This document shows, one piece after another, positions 7,862-17,306 of a stretch of 64,000 bases of DNA; positions within the stretch are counted from its first letter, which is position 1; each line of letters opens with the position of its first letter. The position numbers were made by a program, and so were the translations under genes. Source of the DNA: Bradyrhizobium erythrophlei (GTDB taxonomy: Bacteria > Pseudomonadota > Alphaproteobacteria > Rhizobiales > Xanthobacteraceae); contig NZ_LT670817.1 in NCBI RefSeq assembly GCF_900129425.1, positions 4,526,001 to 4,590,000 on the forward strand, read 5' to 3'. Below the pieces are notes generated by a model. It saw nothing but the letters and a program-made list of their open reading frames with translations, was not told the DNA's origin and made no database searches.

Positions 7862-9572
7862 AACACTGTGTCTCGCGCGCCCCGCCCGGATGGGTTACAG
7901 CGCCATCCACCGCCGGCCCAACCTGCTGGGCATATTTCCAGAGTGCACCTGACGTATGGTTAGTCGCGCGCGGCTGCCATTTGGTCTTGCGCTCGGCCAG
8001 CTCCGAGTCGGTCAACTTTACGTTAAGTGTGCCGGCGACAGCGTCGATCTCGATGATATCGCCGTCCCGTAAGAGCGCGATCGGCCCGCCCACGGCCGCT
8101 TCCGGCCCGATATGGCCGATGCAGAAGCCGCGGGTCGCCCCGGAAAATCGGCCGTCGGTGATGAGTGCGATCTTACCGCCCATGCCCTGCCCGGTCAGCG
8201 CCGCCGTGGTTGACAGCATTTCGCGCATACCCGGGCCGCCGCGCGGTCCCTCATATCGGATCACGAGGACTTCGCCCTCTTTGTAGGTCTTGTTCTGGAC
8301 TGACTCGAAGGCATCCTCTTCGCAGTCGAAACAGCGGGCCGGACCGGTAAACTTCAAGTTCGACATGCCCGCGACCTTCACGATCGCGCCCTCGGGCGCG
8401 AGATTCCCCTTCAGGCCGACCACACCGCCGGTGACGGTGATCGGCTTGTCGGCGGACCGCACCACGTCCTGATGCGGATTCCATTTCACGCTCTTGAGGT
8501 TTTCGGAGATCGTGCGGCCCGTGACTGTCAAACAGTCGCCATGCAAATGGCCGTTATCGAGCAACGTTTTCATCAGAAGCGGTATGCCGCCAACCTCGAA
8601 CATGTCTTTGGCGACATAACGACCGCCGGGCTTCAAATCCGCGATATACGGTGTCTTTTTGAAGATTTCCGCTACATCGAACAAATCGAACTTGATGCCG
8701 CACTCATGGGCAATCGCCGGCAGGTGCAACGCAGCATTGGTCGAGCCACCGGACGCGGCAACAACCGCGGCCGCGTTTTCCAGCGCCCTGCGTGTAACGA
8801 TGTCGCGTGGCCGGATGTTGGTCGAAATCAACTCCATCACCTTCTCGCCCGCGGCCATGCAGAACGCGTCGCGGATTTCGTAAGGCGCCGGCGCGCCAGC
8901 CGAATAGGGCAGCGCAAGCCCGATCGCCTCGGATACCGTCGCCATGGTGTTGGCGGTGAATTGTGCGCCGCACGCGCCAGCTGACGGGCAGGCCACCCGC
9001 TCGATTTCATCAAGATCGGCATCGGACATTTCGCCGACCGAATGCTTGCCGACCGCCTCGAACATGTCCTGCACAGTAACCTGCTGGCCGCGGAAATTGC
9101 CGGGAAGGATCGAACCGCCATAGATGAAGATCGAGGGCACGTTGAGCCGGACCATCGCCATCATCATTCCCGGCAACGACTTGTCGCAACCGGCAAGACC
9201 AACCAGCGCGTCATAGGCATGGCCGCGCATCGTCAATTCGACGGAATCGGCGATGCATTCACGCGACGGCAGCGACGAGCGCATGCCGTCATGGCCCATG
9301 GCGATGCCGTCGGTCACGGTGATAGTGCAGAATTCGCGAGGGGTGCCGCTGGCAGAGCCGACGCCCTTCTTGACCGCCTGGGCCTGGCGCATCAGCGAGA
9401 TATTACAGGGCGCGGCCTCGTTCCAGCACGACGCCACGCCGACGAACGGCTGGTGGATCTGACCGGTCGTCAACCCCATAGCATACAGATATGAGCGATG
9501 CGGCGCCCGCTCCGGACCCTCCGTCACATGCCGGCTCGGCAGCCTCTTCTTGATATTGTTCTTGGCGTCCAT
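7848..9572 (-). CDS. ilvD: Dihydroxy-acid dehydratase
   Basis: A 574-residue IlvD/Edd family enzyme that dehydrates 2,3-dihydroxy-acids to 2-keto acids in valine, leucine and isoleucine synthesis. Cluster-binding cysteines are seen at about 56 (EAAPCN), 129 (GCDKSLPG) and 201 (CPSAGACGAQF), and the C-terminal GRFSGATRGF motif is intact. Length fits the family. The related sugar-acid dehydratases share these motifs, but overall similarity and size favour IlvD. It overlaps the downstream exoR-like gene by 14 bases. The 233 bases upstream (9573-9805) hold no gene I can support. Confidence 0.93.
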   Translation of the reverse strand: MDAKNNIKKRLPSRHVTEGPERAPHRSYLYAMGLTTGQIHQPFVGVASCWNEAAPCNISLMRQAQAVKKGVGSASGTPREFCTITVTDGIAMGHDGMRSSLPSRECIADSVELTMRGHAYDALVGLAGCDKSLPGMMMAMVRLNVPSIFIYGGSILPGNFRGQQVTVQDMFEAVGKHSVGEMSDADLDEIERVACPSAGACGAQFTANTMATVSEAIGLALPYSAGAPAPYEIRDAFCMAAGEKVMELISTNIRPRDIVTRRALENAAAVVAASGGSTNAALHLPAIAHECGIKFDLFDVAEIFKKTPYIADLKPGGRYVAKDMFEVGGIPLLMKTLLDNGHLHGDCLTVTGRTISENLKSVKWNPHQDVVRSADKPITVTGGVVGLKGNLAPEGAIVKVAGMSNLKFTGPARCFDCEEDAFESVQNKTYKEGEVLVIRYEGPRGGPGMREMLSTTAALTGQGMGGKIALITDGRFSGATRGFCIGHIGPEAAVGGPIALLRDGDIIEIDAVAGTLNVKLTDSELAERKTKWQPRATNHTSGALWKYAQQVGPAVDGAVTHPGGARETQCYADI

Positions 9573-9805
9573 CGCGAACCAGTTTCCCCAGCCAACCCTT
9601 GCTAGACTCGGAAAACGCAGGATTTCCCTTCGCCTTCGCGAGCACCGTTGGCTGTCAGCCTAGGGGAATGATTTCATCGAGGGGTGTGGCTAAAAAGCGG
9701 CGCGCGCAAGGGCTAGCTGGGGTGACGGTTAAATCTTCGCTTGGTGTTGCGGGTGGGCAACAATCGTGGCGCGGCGGCAACCATTTCTATTTCGAGGCTG
9801 TCGGG

Positions 9806-11071
9806 CTAAATCGGTCTAGCCGCTCCTCGACCACCCGCCCCTCGCACAACCTGATGCGGCTTTCCCAGGCTAACCGCAACCGGCAGATGGTCGATCGCCT
9901 TGAGACCGGGCCGCCTGCGCCATGTAACTTCCGACTCATCCACCGCCAAGGTCAATTCGGGCCACCGCCGGAGCAGAGATTTCAGCGCGCATCTACCTTC
10001 AATCCGCGCGAGTTGATGGCCAAGGCAGAAATGGATCCCGGTGCCGAAGGCGATGTGTCGGTTCGGCTTTCGTTGCAGATCGAGCCGTTCCGGATGAGGA
10101 TTTGCCTGAGGGTCCATGTTGGCCGCTGCCAGCATGGGCATGATCTTCTCGCCTTTTCTCAGTCTGACGCCCCCGAGTTCGACATCTTTGCGCACAAAGC
10201 GCGGCTTGGTGAATTGCACCGGTGTGATGAAGCGCAGAAATTCCTCCACCGCCAGGTCGACGCGGCTCCAGTCTTCTTCCAGCCAGTCGCGTAAATCCTG
10301 ATTTTTCAAAAGCTCATGGACTGATCCGCTGATCAGGTGGGTAGTCGTCTCGTGTCCGGCAAACAGCAACAGGAACACCATGGATACGATTTCGTCACGG
10401 CTGATCTGTCCGCCGTCCTTCTCGACGCGCACGATCTCGGCGATCAACCCTTCACCACCCTGTTGCCGGACGGTCTCAAGGTGCCGTTCGATATAGCGCT
10501 TCATGGCAAGGATGTTCGGGATCATTGCGAGGAATCCGAGCGCGCCGGTGAAGCGGGTAAAGCCGGCGGCCCAAGTTATGAATTTTGGCCGGTCGGCAAG
10601 CGGCAGCCCGAGAAGCTCACAGATCACCGACAGCGGCAGCTTGCGCGCATAGCGCTCGACAAGATCGGCTGGGCTTCCGTCTGCAAACAGTTCATCGGCG
10701 AGTTCGTCACCCATGGCCTGAATATGCGGCTCCATGTCGAGCACAGCCCGGCGGCGGAATGCCTCGTCCACGATATCGCGCAACCGCTTGTGATCTGGAT
10801 CGTCCATCGACAGCATGCTGTTGGCCAGCGTGCGCACGATTCCCGGCATCCACCACTGAAGTCCGGCGACAGTGCCGTCGTCCTTGCGAATGGTGAAGGT
10901 CTCGGTATCCTTCAGCACCTGATCGGCCAGCGCCTGGGTCGTCGTCGTCCAGACCTTGCCGACAATTGGGAAATGCACTTCCACAACCGGACCCAGGGCA
11001 CGAAGTTTCTCGATCGCGATACCGGGACTGCGAAAGTAGTCCTGGCTGGCGAAGTCTACACGGAGCGTCAT
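9806..11071 (-). CDS. Cytochrome P450
   Basis: A soluble bacterial P450 of 421 residues. The haem-binding loop is FGTGIHFCLG with the proximal Cys at 349; the I-helix oxygen-binding motif is AGHETTT at 238-244; the K-helix ExxR is Glu277-Arg280. No membrane anchor is seen. P450s insert one oxygen atom into organic substrates and need a redox partner; no ferredoxin or reductase gene is nearby, and the substrate is unknown. The C-terminus after about residue 405 (HQVVRGAGGRGAARPI) looks unconserved. The 284 bases upstream (11072-11355) contain no supported gene. Confidence 0.93.
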   Translation of the reverse strand: MTLRVDFASQDYFRSPGIAIEKLRALGPVVEVHFPIVGKVWTTTTQALADQVLKDTETFTIRKDDGTVAGLQWWMPGIVRTLANSMLSMDDPDHKRLRDIVDEAFRRRAVLDMEPHIQAMGDELADELFADGSPADLVERYARKLPLSVICELLGLPLADRPKFITWAAGFTRFTGALGFLAMIPNILAMKRYIERHLETVRQQGGEGLIAEIVRVEKDGGQISRDEIVSMVFLLLFAGHETTTHLISGSVHELLKNQDLRDWLEEDWSRVDLAVEEFLRFITPVQFTKPRFVRKDVELGGVRLRKGEKIMPMLAAANMDPQANPHPERLDLQRKPNRHIAFGTGIHFCLGHQLARIEGRCALKSLLRRWPELTLAVDESEVTWRRRPGLKAIDHLPVAVSLGKPHQVVRGAGGRGAARPI

Positions 11072-11355
11072 CAGCGATCCCTTTACCGAAAGCCGCGCAT
11101 CACTCGGTGTGGTGCTGAACTGGTATGCCGGCAGCGCCGCTCAGGCTCCTTGGACATGATGTGCCGTTGCTTCTACTTCAGTTTTCCGTCTCGCGGGCCT
11201 CATCCCGAAAGGTACTTGCTTCGTTCTAGCAATTCCAGATGACGCGGGTCGAGAGCGCATATGGAACCTATAAGGCTCTCTCGATTTCATGCCGCCTCAG
11301 CGACTGCGGTCCTGACGACGATCCCTTTGTCTCACGCTCTCCATGCGCGGCCGAC

Positions 11356-12327
11356 CTAGTCCACCTTGACGTCGGCCGCCTTGATCATCGGCCACCACTT
11401 CGCGATCTCGGCCTTCTGCCAGGCGCCGAGCGCATCGGGCGAGAGTTCATCCGGCGCAGGCATCTGCAATCCGAGATCCTCAAACTTCTTCCGCACGGCC
11501 GGATCATTCATCGCCTCAACAGCCGCGCCATTGAGCTTTGCGACAACTTCTTTCGGCGTACCCTTCGGCACCCACAGGCCGGACCACAACGTCATGTGAA
11601 ACCCGGATAGCCCCGCCTCGTCAGTTGTCGGAATGTCCGATGCTGACTCGACGCGCTTGTCGTCTGTGACGGCGTAGGCACGGATGGTGCCGGCGCGCAC
11701 CTGGCTGATGGAATTGGAAGTCTGGTCGATAATGATATCGATCTGCCCGGCGACGAGGTCATTCAGCGCGGGGGCCGTGCCGCGATACGGCACATATTGC
11801 AGCTTGATACCGGTCGCGTTTTCAAAATAAAGCCCGGCGATGTGGCTTCCCGAACCAGCACCGGCAGTGCCGGCGGTGGGCGGTGACGGCTTCGCCTTCA
11901 GCCATGTCAGCAACTCCTTCAGCGATTTGGCTGGAACCGCGTTCTTGCTGACGATGATCATCGGGTTGCTCGGCAACAACACCACCGGCTCGAGATCGGT
12001 GACGAGATCGTAGCCGAGCTTGTAGATCGCGCCGTTGGCGACGTGGGTGCCGAGATGGCCGATGCTGACCGTGTAGCCGTCAGGCGGTGAGCGCACGACG
12101 CGTCCGACGCCGAGCGAACCCGCTGCACCTGTCACGTTCTCGATGGTGATGGTTTGCCCAAGCGACCGCTGCATGCGCTCGCCCAGAATTCGCGCCATCG
12201 AATCGGTGGGGCCGCCAGCAGAAAACGGCACCACGATGGTGATGGGATGCGACGGGAAATTGTCCGCGCACGCGGTGCCGCCAATTGTGAGCAACGCCAT
12301 GAACGCAGCCAGAATGGCAATTCGCAT
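11356..12327 (-). CDS. Tripartite tricarboxylate transporter substrate-binding protein (TctC/Bug family)
   Basis: A 323-residue periplasmic binding protein with a Sec signal peptide cleaved near residue 21 (GTACADNFP). The Bug family start FPSHPITIVVPFSAGGP and the GxGS motif TAGAGSGSHIAG are present. Such proteins bind small carboxylates or other ligands for TctA/TctB permeases, but no tctA or tctB is adjacent; orphan TctC genes are common in this bacterial group. It begins 39 bases after the threonine synthase gene on the same strand, so the two are probably co-transcribed. Ligand unknown. Confidence 0.87.
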   Translation of the reverse strand: MRIAILAAFMALLTIGGTACADNFPSHPITIVVPFSAGGPTDSMARILGERMQRSLGQTITIENVTGAAGSLGVGRVVRSPPDGYTVSIGHLGTHVANGAIYKLGYDLVTDLEPVVLLPSNPMIIVSKNAVPAKSLKELLTWLKAKPSPPTAGTAGAGSGSHIAGLYFENATGIKLQYVPYRGTAPALNDLVAGQIDIIIDQTSNSISQVRAGTIRAYAVTDDKRVESASDIPTTDEAGLSGFHMTLWSGLWVPKGTPKEVVAKLNGAAVEAMNDPAVRKKFEDLGLQMPAPDELSPDALGAWQKAEIAKWWPMIKAADVKVD

Positions 12328-12366
12328 CGCATCCTCCCAAGACCGCCGCGTCTGACGAACGGTCGA

Positions 12367-13608
12367 TTACAGCTTCGCGTAGTCGATCGGCGCGTGTCGA
12401 TCGAGCGTGCGCGTGACCGGCGGCAGCGGATATTTAAGCCCGGTCGCGCAATTGAACAGCATCACGCGGTCGTTCTTCGTTACGCGGCCGTCGGCGAGGC
12501 TCTCTTTGTAAGCGGCATAGGTGGCCGCGCCTTCCGGACACAGCAACAGGCCCTCTTCACGCGCGACCTCGTTGAGCGCAGCCGAAATCTTCTCGTCCGT
12601 CACTGCGATCGCAAAACCTTTGCTCTCCCGGACTGCCCGCAGGATCAGAAAATCCCCGACCGCCTGCGGCACACGGATGCCGGCGGCGATGGTGCGGGCG
12701 TCCTCCCAGCGGGCAGCGTGCTCGGTGCCGTTCTCGAAGGCGCGCACCATCGGCGCGCAGCCCGCCGCCTGCACCGCCACCATCCGCGGCCGCTTGCTGC
12801 CGATGAACCCGATGGCTTCGAGTTCAGCGAACGCCTTCCACATGCCGATCAGGCCAGTGCCGCCGCCGGTCGGATAGAAAATCACGTCCGGCACGTCCCA
12901 GCCGAGCTGTTCGGCAAGCTCCAGTCCCATCGTTTTCTTGCCCTCGACCCGATAGGGCTCCTTTAGCGTCGAGGTATCGAACCAGCCGGCCTTGGCCTTG
13001 CCTTCGCCGACGATCTTGCCGCAATCGTCGATCAACCCGTTGACCCGATAGACGGTGGCGCCCTGCAATTCGATCTCGCTGACATTGACCTCGGGTGTGT
13101 CGGCGGGGCAGAAAATCGTGGTCTTGATACCGCAACTGGTGGCATAGGCCGCTAGCGCGGCGCCGGCATTGCCGTTGGTCGGCATCGCCATGTGCTTGAT
13201 GCCGAGCGCCTTGCCCATCGACACCGCCATCACGAGGCCGCGGGCTTTGAACGAGCCGGTCGGCAGCCGGCCCTCGTCCTTGACGATGATCTCGCCGCCG
13301 CCGATTTTTTTTGAAAGCTTCGGAAGTCGGATCAGCGGCGTCGTCGCTTCGCCGAGGCTGACGATGTCGCTGACCTTGCGCACCGGCAACATCTCGCGGT
13401 AGCGCCAGAGATCGGGAGGCCGCTGCGCCAGCGCCTCCTTGGTCAGCGCCTTCTTCACGCCGGCTAGGTCGTAGCGCACCAGCAGCGGCTTGCCCGCTTT
13501 CGACAGATTATGGATCTGGTCGGCGGGGTAGTGATCGCCTTCCATCGCGCATTCGAGATGGGTCACGAACGTGGGCCGTTCGATCGTCAGATTGTCATTG
13601 TCTTTCAC
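12367..13608 (-). CDS. thrC: Threonine synthase family PLP enzyme
   Basis: A 413-residue fold-type II PLP enzyme. The Schiff-base lysine is Lys121 in LPTGSFKARG, and the phosphate-binding glycine motif is PTGGGTGLIG. The N-terminal segment THLECAMEGDHYPADQIH is typical of the class with a short Cys-containing lead, and the whole resembles threonine synthase, which converts O-phosphohomoserine to threonine. Its pairing with a TctC binding protein and a P450 rather than with homoserine pathway genes leaves room for a catabolic dehydratase-like role on a related substrate. Confidence 0.78.
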   Translation of the reverse strand: MKDNDNLTIERPTFVTHLECAMEGDHYPADQIHNLSKAGKPLLVRYDLAGVKKALTKEALAQRPPDLWRYREMLPVRKVSDIVSLGEATTPLIRLPKLSKKIGGGEIIVKDEGRLPTGSFKARGLVMAVSMGKALGIKHMAMPTNGNAGAALAAYATSCGIKTTIFCPADTPEVNVSEIELQGATVYRVNGLIDDCGKIVGEGKAKAGWFDTSTLKEPYRVEGKKTMGLELAEQLGWDVPDVIFYPTGGGTGLIGMWKAFAELEAIGFIGSKRPRMVAVQAAGCAPMVRAFENGTEHAARWEDARTIAAGIRVPQAVGDFLILRAVRESKGFAIAVTDEKISAALNEVAREEGLLLCPEGAATYAAYKESLADGRVTKNDRVMLFNCATGLKYPLPPVTRTLDRHAPIDYAKL

Positions 13609-13678
13609 GGGTTGGGGTCTCGCTTTTTGGTTTCCACCCCCGGGATAAGCCCGACGGCATGCTTTGCGGGATCATGCC

Positions 13679-15097
13679 CTAAATATTCAGCGCGCGGCCA
13701 TAGGCATCCAGCACCGCTTCCTTCATCATCTCGGACAACGTCGGATGCGGGAAGATGGTGTGCATCAGTTCTTCTTCCGTGGTTTCGAGGTTCATGGCAA
13801 CGACATAGCCCTGAATCAGTTCGGTGACTTCGGCGCCGATCATGTGGGCGCCGAGCAACTGGCCGGTTTTCTTGTCAAAGATTACTTTCACCAGTCCCTG
13901 GTCCTCGCCCAGCGCGATCGCCTTGCCGTTGCCGACGAAGGGGAAACGGCCGACGCGGATTTCACGTCCGTCCTCTTTCGCCCTCGCCTCGGTGAGACCG
14001 ACCGAAGCGACTTGCGGGTTGCAATAGGTGCAGCCGGGAATGAGGTCCTTGTCGGTGGCGTGCGGGTGCAGGCCCTTGATGGCCTCGACGCACACCACGC
14101 CTTCATGTTCGGCCTTGTGCGCCAGCATCGGCGGTCCCGCGACGTCGCCGATGGCATAGATGCCGGGCACGTTAGTCTTGCCGTAGCCGTCGATCACGAC
14201 GCAGCCGCGCTCGGTCTTGACGCCGAGCTTTTCAAGCCCGAGATTTTCGATATTGCCGACCACGCCGACCGCCGAGATCACGCGGTCGAACTCGACCGCC
14301 TGCGGCTTCTTGCCGTCCTCGATGGTGGCGACCACGCTGTCGCTCTTTTTCTCGAGTTTTGTCACCTTGGTATTGGTGAGAATCTTGATGCCCTGTTTCT
14401 CGAACCGCTTGCGCGCCAGGCCAGCGATTTCGGCGTCCTCCACAGGCAGAATCTGCGGCAGCACCTCGACGACGGTCACGTCGGCACCCATGGTGTGAAA
14501 GAACGACGCGAATTCGATGCCGATCGCGCCGGAACCCACCACCAAAAGCGACTTCGGCATCTTGTCCGGCACCATCGCCTCGAAATAGGTCCAGATCAGC
14601 TTCTTGTCGGGCTCAAGCCCGGGCAACACCCGCGGTCGCGCGCCGGTGGCAAGGATGATGTGCTTGGCCTGATAGGTGCCCTCGCCCACCGTGCCCTTCG
14701 GTGCCTCGACGGCGGATTTCTTCACAGTGATCTTGCCGGGCGCGTCGATCGTGGCTTCGCCCCAGATCACCGTGACCTTGTTCTTTTTCATGAGAAAGCC
14801 GACGCCGTCGTTGAGGCGCTTGGACACCCCGCGCGAGCGCTGGACGACCGCTTTCGGGTCGTAGGAGACGTTCTCAGCGGAAAGGCCGTAATCCTTGGCA
14901 TGCTGCATGTAGTGGTAGATTTCCGCTGAGCGCAGCAGCGCCTTGGTCGGGATGCAGCCCCAGTTCAGGCAGATGCCGCCGAGATAGGATTTTTCGATAA
15001 TGGCGGTCTTGAAGCCAAGCTGTGCTGCGCGGATCGCGGCGACATAGCCGCCGGGTCCGGAGCCGATGATGACGATATCGAACGAGGTGTCGGCCAT
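13679..15097 (-). CDS. lpdA: Dihydrolipoyl dehydrogenase (E3)
   Basis: A 472-residue flavin disulfide reductase that reoxidises dihydrolipoyl groups of the pyruvate dehydrogenase complex. It has the FAD motif GSGPGG near residue 12, redox cysteines Cys43 and Cys48 in CLNWGCIP, the NAD motif GSGAIG, the DVAGPPMLAHKA motif and the catalytic His451-Glu456 pair in HPTLSE. It is the last gene of the pdhA-pdhB-pdhC cluster, separated from pdhC only by a small membrane protein gene, which marks it as the E3 of that complex. Confidence 0.96.
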   Translation of the reverse strand: MADTSFDIVIIGSGPGGYVAAIRAAQLGFKTAIIEKSYLGGICLNWGCIPTKALLRSAEIYHYMQHAKDYGLSAENVSYDPKAVVQRSRGVSKRLNDGVGFLMKKNKVTVIWGEATIDAPGKITVKKSAVEAPKGTVGEGTYQAKHIILATGARPRVLPGLEPDKKLIWTYFEAMVPDKMPKSLLVVGSGAIGIEFASFFHTMGADVTVVEVLPQILPVEDAEIAGLARKRFEKQGIKILTNTKVTKLEKKSDSVVATIEDGKKPQAVEFDRVISAVGVVGNIENLGLEKLGVKTERGCVVIDGYGKTNVPGIYAIGDVAGPPMLAHKAEHEGVVCVEAIKGLHPHATDKDLIPGCTYCNPQVASVGLTEARAKEDGREIRVGRFPFVGNGKAIALGEDQGLVKVIFDKKTGQLLGAHMIGAEVTELIQGYVVAMNLETTEEELMHTIFPHPTLSEMMKEAVLDAYGRALNI

Positions 15098-15160
15098 ATC
15101 AGGTTCCCGTCAGCTCAAGCAGTCGCGTGCGGCGTTGCGCATCGATCAATGGGGGGATGT

Positions 15161-15589
15161 TCATGCGGATACGGCTTCGGTGGGTGAACTCTGCCGCGAC
15201 AAATATATATGCAGGACGAGCCATTGTACCAGCGCGACGATCCACAACGGCACAAACATCTGCACCATGCCGACGATCTCGCGTAGCCAGTTGATGCCGC
15301 GGACGCCGTTATCGACAAGGCCGAGAGCAACGATCAGAAATGGCACCAGAAACAAGATGTAGAGCGCACGCTTCAGGTGCCGCTGGCGATCGCTGCGCCG
15401 CAGCGCCAAACCATACATGAGCATGCTCAGGATGACATAGCCGACGATCAGCACCGCACGGAAGGCCTCGCCAAGGCCGCGGCCCGTGGCGTCATCCCAA
15501 TCGGGCAGAACCGATACCGCGGCATAGGCAAGCAGGCCGGCAACGGCCGAGGCGACAATAGCCAGGATGAAGACTCCCGCGAGCCGCAT
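15161..15589 (-). CDS. Small four-helix membrane protein in the pdh cluster
   Basis: I do not recognise a family. The 142 residues hold four hydrophobic segments at about 4-26, 43-63, 75-93 and 105-130, with a basic cytoplasmic loop (RRSDRQRHLKR) between the second and third. It lies 37 bases after pdhC and 63 bases before lpdA on the same strand, so it is probably transcribed with the pyruvate dehydrogenase genes. The loop with positive charge suggests even topology with both ends on one side. No functional residue stands out. Confidence 0.6.
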   Translation of the reverse strand: MRLAGVFILAIVASAVAGLLAYAAVSVLPDWDDATGRGLGEAFRAVLIVGYVILSMLMYGLALRRSDRQRHLKRALYILFLVPFLIVALGLVDNGVRGINWLREIVGMVQMFVPLWIVALVQWLVLHIYLSRQSSPTEAVSA

Positions 15590-15626
15590 GATTGCCCTTG
15601 TTGTCGATCAACGAACGAACGGAGTC

Positions 15627-16994
15627 TCACACCACCATCATGACCGGATTTTCGATTAGCAGCTTGAAGGCACCGATCAGTTCGGCCCCGAGCGCACCGT
15701 CGACCGCGCGGTGATCACAGGACAAGGTCACGCTCATCATCTGCGCCGCCTCGATCTTGCCGTGCTTGACGATCGCGCGCTCCTCAGCCGTGCCGACAGC
15801 GAGGATGGTGGCGTGCGGTGGGTTGATCACAGCGGTGAAATGATTGATGCCGTACATGCCGAGGTTAGACACAGCCGTGGTGCCGCCCTGATACTCCTCC
15901 GGCTTGAGCTTTCGCGCTCGGGCGCGCGCCGCAAAGTCCTTCATCTCGGCTGAGATCACCGAGACCGGCTTGGTCTCGGCCTTGCGGATAATCGGCGTGA
16001 TCAGGCCGCCGGGCATCGCCACGGCGACGCCGACGTCGGAATTTTTGTGCCTGAGCATGCCGCCTTCGGTCCAGCTGACATTGGCGTTGGGTATCCGCTG
16101 CAGCGCCAGCGCCAGCGCCTTGATGACGAAATCGTTGACCGAGAGCTTGTAGGCCGGCTTGCCGTCCTTGTCCTTGGGCGCCGCGGCGTTGATCTCCTCG
16201 CGGGCCTCGACCAGCTTGCCGATGTTGCAGTCCATCGTCAGATAGAAATGCGGGATGGTTTGCACCGAGGCGGTGAGACGCTGTGCAATGGTGCGGCGCA
16301 TGCCGTCGTGCGGGATGACCTCGTAGCTGCCCTCTTCGAACAGTGCGCGGATCTGCTGATCCGACATCGACGGCGCGATGGCCGGCGCGGCAGCGGGCGC
16401 AGCGGTCGGGGCTTTCAGTCCCTTGCCGGATCGGGCTTCCTCGACATCGCGTGCAATGACGCGGCCATGCGGACCGGAACCGTTGATGCGGGCGAGCTCG
16501 ATGCCAGCTTCCTTGGCCAGGCGTCGGGCCAGCGGCGAGGAGAAAATGCGGCCGTGACCGTTAGATTGGGGCGCTGTTTCCCTGGATTGAAGCGGCGGGG
16601 CTGAGACGGGCGCCGACGCAGCAGTCTTTGCAGGTTCCTTGGCCGGGGCCGCGCTCTCTTTCGGCGCTTCCGCTTTGGTCTCCGCCTTCGCCTCGGCTTT
16701 GGCCTCGGCCTTTGGCTGCTGGGAAGCCGCCCCCGCCGCCTTGACGTCCTCGCCATCGCCCGCGAGCACCGCGATCACGTCGTTGACAGCGACATCCTGG
16801 GTGCCCTCGGGCACCACGATTTTCGCAATCGTGCCCTCGTCGACCGCCTCGACCTCCATGGTCGCCTTGTCGGTCTCGATTTCCGCGATCACGTCGCCGG
16901 ACTTGACCTTGTCGCCCTCCTTCTTGAGCCACTTCGCAAGGTTGCCCTTTTCCATCGTCGGCGACAGCGCGGGCATCAGAATGTTGATTGGCAT
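15627..16994 (-). CDS. pdhC: Dihydrolipoamide acetyltransferase (E2) of pyruvate dehydrogenase
   Basis: A 455-residue E2 subunit. Domains in order: one lipoyl domain at about 2-78 with the lipoylated Lys43 in ETDKATMEVEA; an Ala/Lys/Glu-rich flexible linker (about 88-140); a peripheral subunit-binding domain starting at IFSSPLARRLAKEAGI; and the trimeric catalytic acetyltransferase domain ending with DHRAVDG, catalytic His428 and Asp432. It transfers the acetyl group from lipoamide to CoA. It is three bases from the DUF5076 gene and follows pdhB, so all are one operon. Confidence 0.96.
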   Translation of the reverse strand: MPINILMPALSPTMEKGNLAKWLKKEGDKVKSGDVIAEIETDKATMEVEAVDEGTIAKIVVPEGTQDVAVNDVIAVLAGDGEDVKAAGAASQQPKAEAKAEAKAETKAEAPKESAAPAKEPAKTAASAPVSAPPLQSRETAPQSNGHGRIFSSPLARRLAKEAGIELARINGSGPHGRVIARDVEEARSGKGLKAPTAAPAAAPAIAPSMSDQQIRALFEEGSYEVIPHDGMRRTIAQRLTASVQTIPHFYLTMDCNIGKLVEAREEINAAAPKDKDGKPAYKLSVNDFVIKALALALQRIPNANVSWTEGGMLRHKNSDVGVAVAMPGGLITPIIRKAETKPVSVISAEMKDFAARARARKLKPEEYQGGTTAVSNLGMYGINHFTAVINPPHATILAVGTAEERAIVKHGKIEAAQMMSVTLSCDHRAVDGALGAELIGAFKLLIENPVMMVV

Positions 16995-16997
16995 TTG

Positions 16998-17303
16998 TCA
17001 GTGACCTTGTTGCGACCGCGGCGTGGTGGTGCCCGGGTCGGTCGGCCGCGCGATTTCGGCTTCGAACATGTCGACGATGCGCGTCAACGCTTCGTCCTCG
17101 GTGAAGGCGCTCTCGCGCGCATACGCGCGCGCGGCATGGCGCGCGAGGTCAACCAGAAGCAGGCCCCACATATCCGGCTCCTCGAACGCGCGCGTGAACG
17201 CGATCGAAAGCCCGCCATCGACGATGAATGCGCGCAACACTTCCGTGGCATCATCACGACCGATGACATCCGGAGGCAATGGCTGTTCTTTGGGACCGGA
17301 CAT
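16998..17303 (-). CDS. DUF5076 family protein
   Basis: A 101-residue soluble protein recognised from its overall pattern as DUF5076, a family often found between pdhB and pdhC in Rhizobiales. Its function is unknown. It is separated by three bases from pdhB upstream and three from pdhC downstream, so it is almost certainly translated with the pyruvate dehydrogenase subunits. No signal peptide or membrane segment is seen; the middle part (GLLLVDLARHAARAYARE) looks like an amphipathic helix, and the C-terminus is Thr/Pro-rich. Confidence 0.75.
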   Translation of the reverse strand: MSGPKEQPLPPDVIGRDDATEVLRAFIVDGGLSIAFTRAFEEPDMWGLLLVDLARHAARAYARESAFTEDEALTRIVDMFEAEIARPTDPGTTTPRSQQGH

Positions 17304-17306
17304 GGC

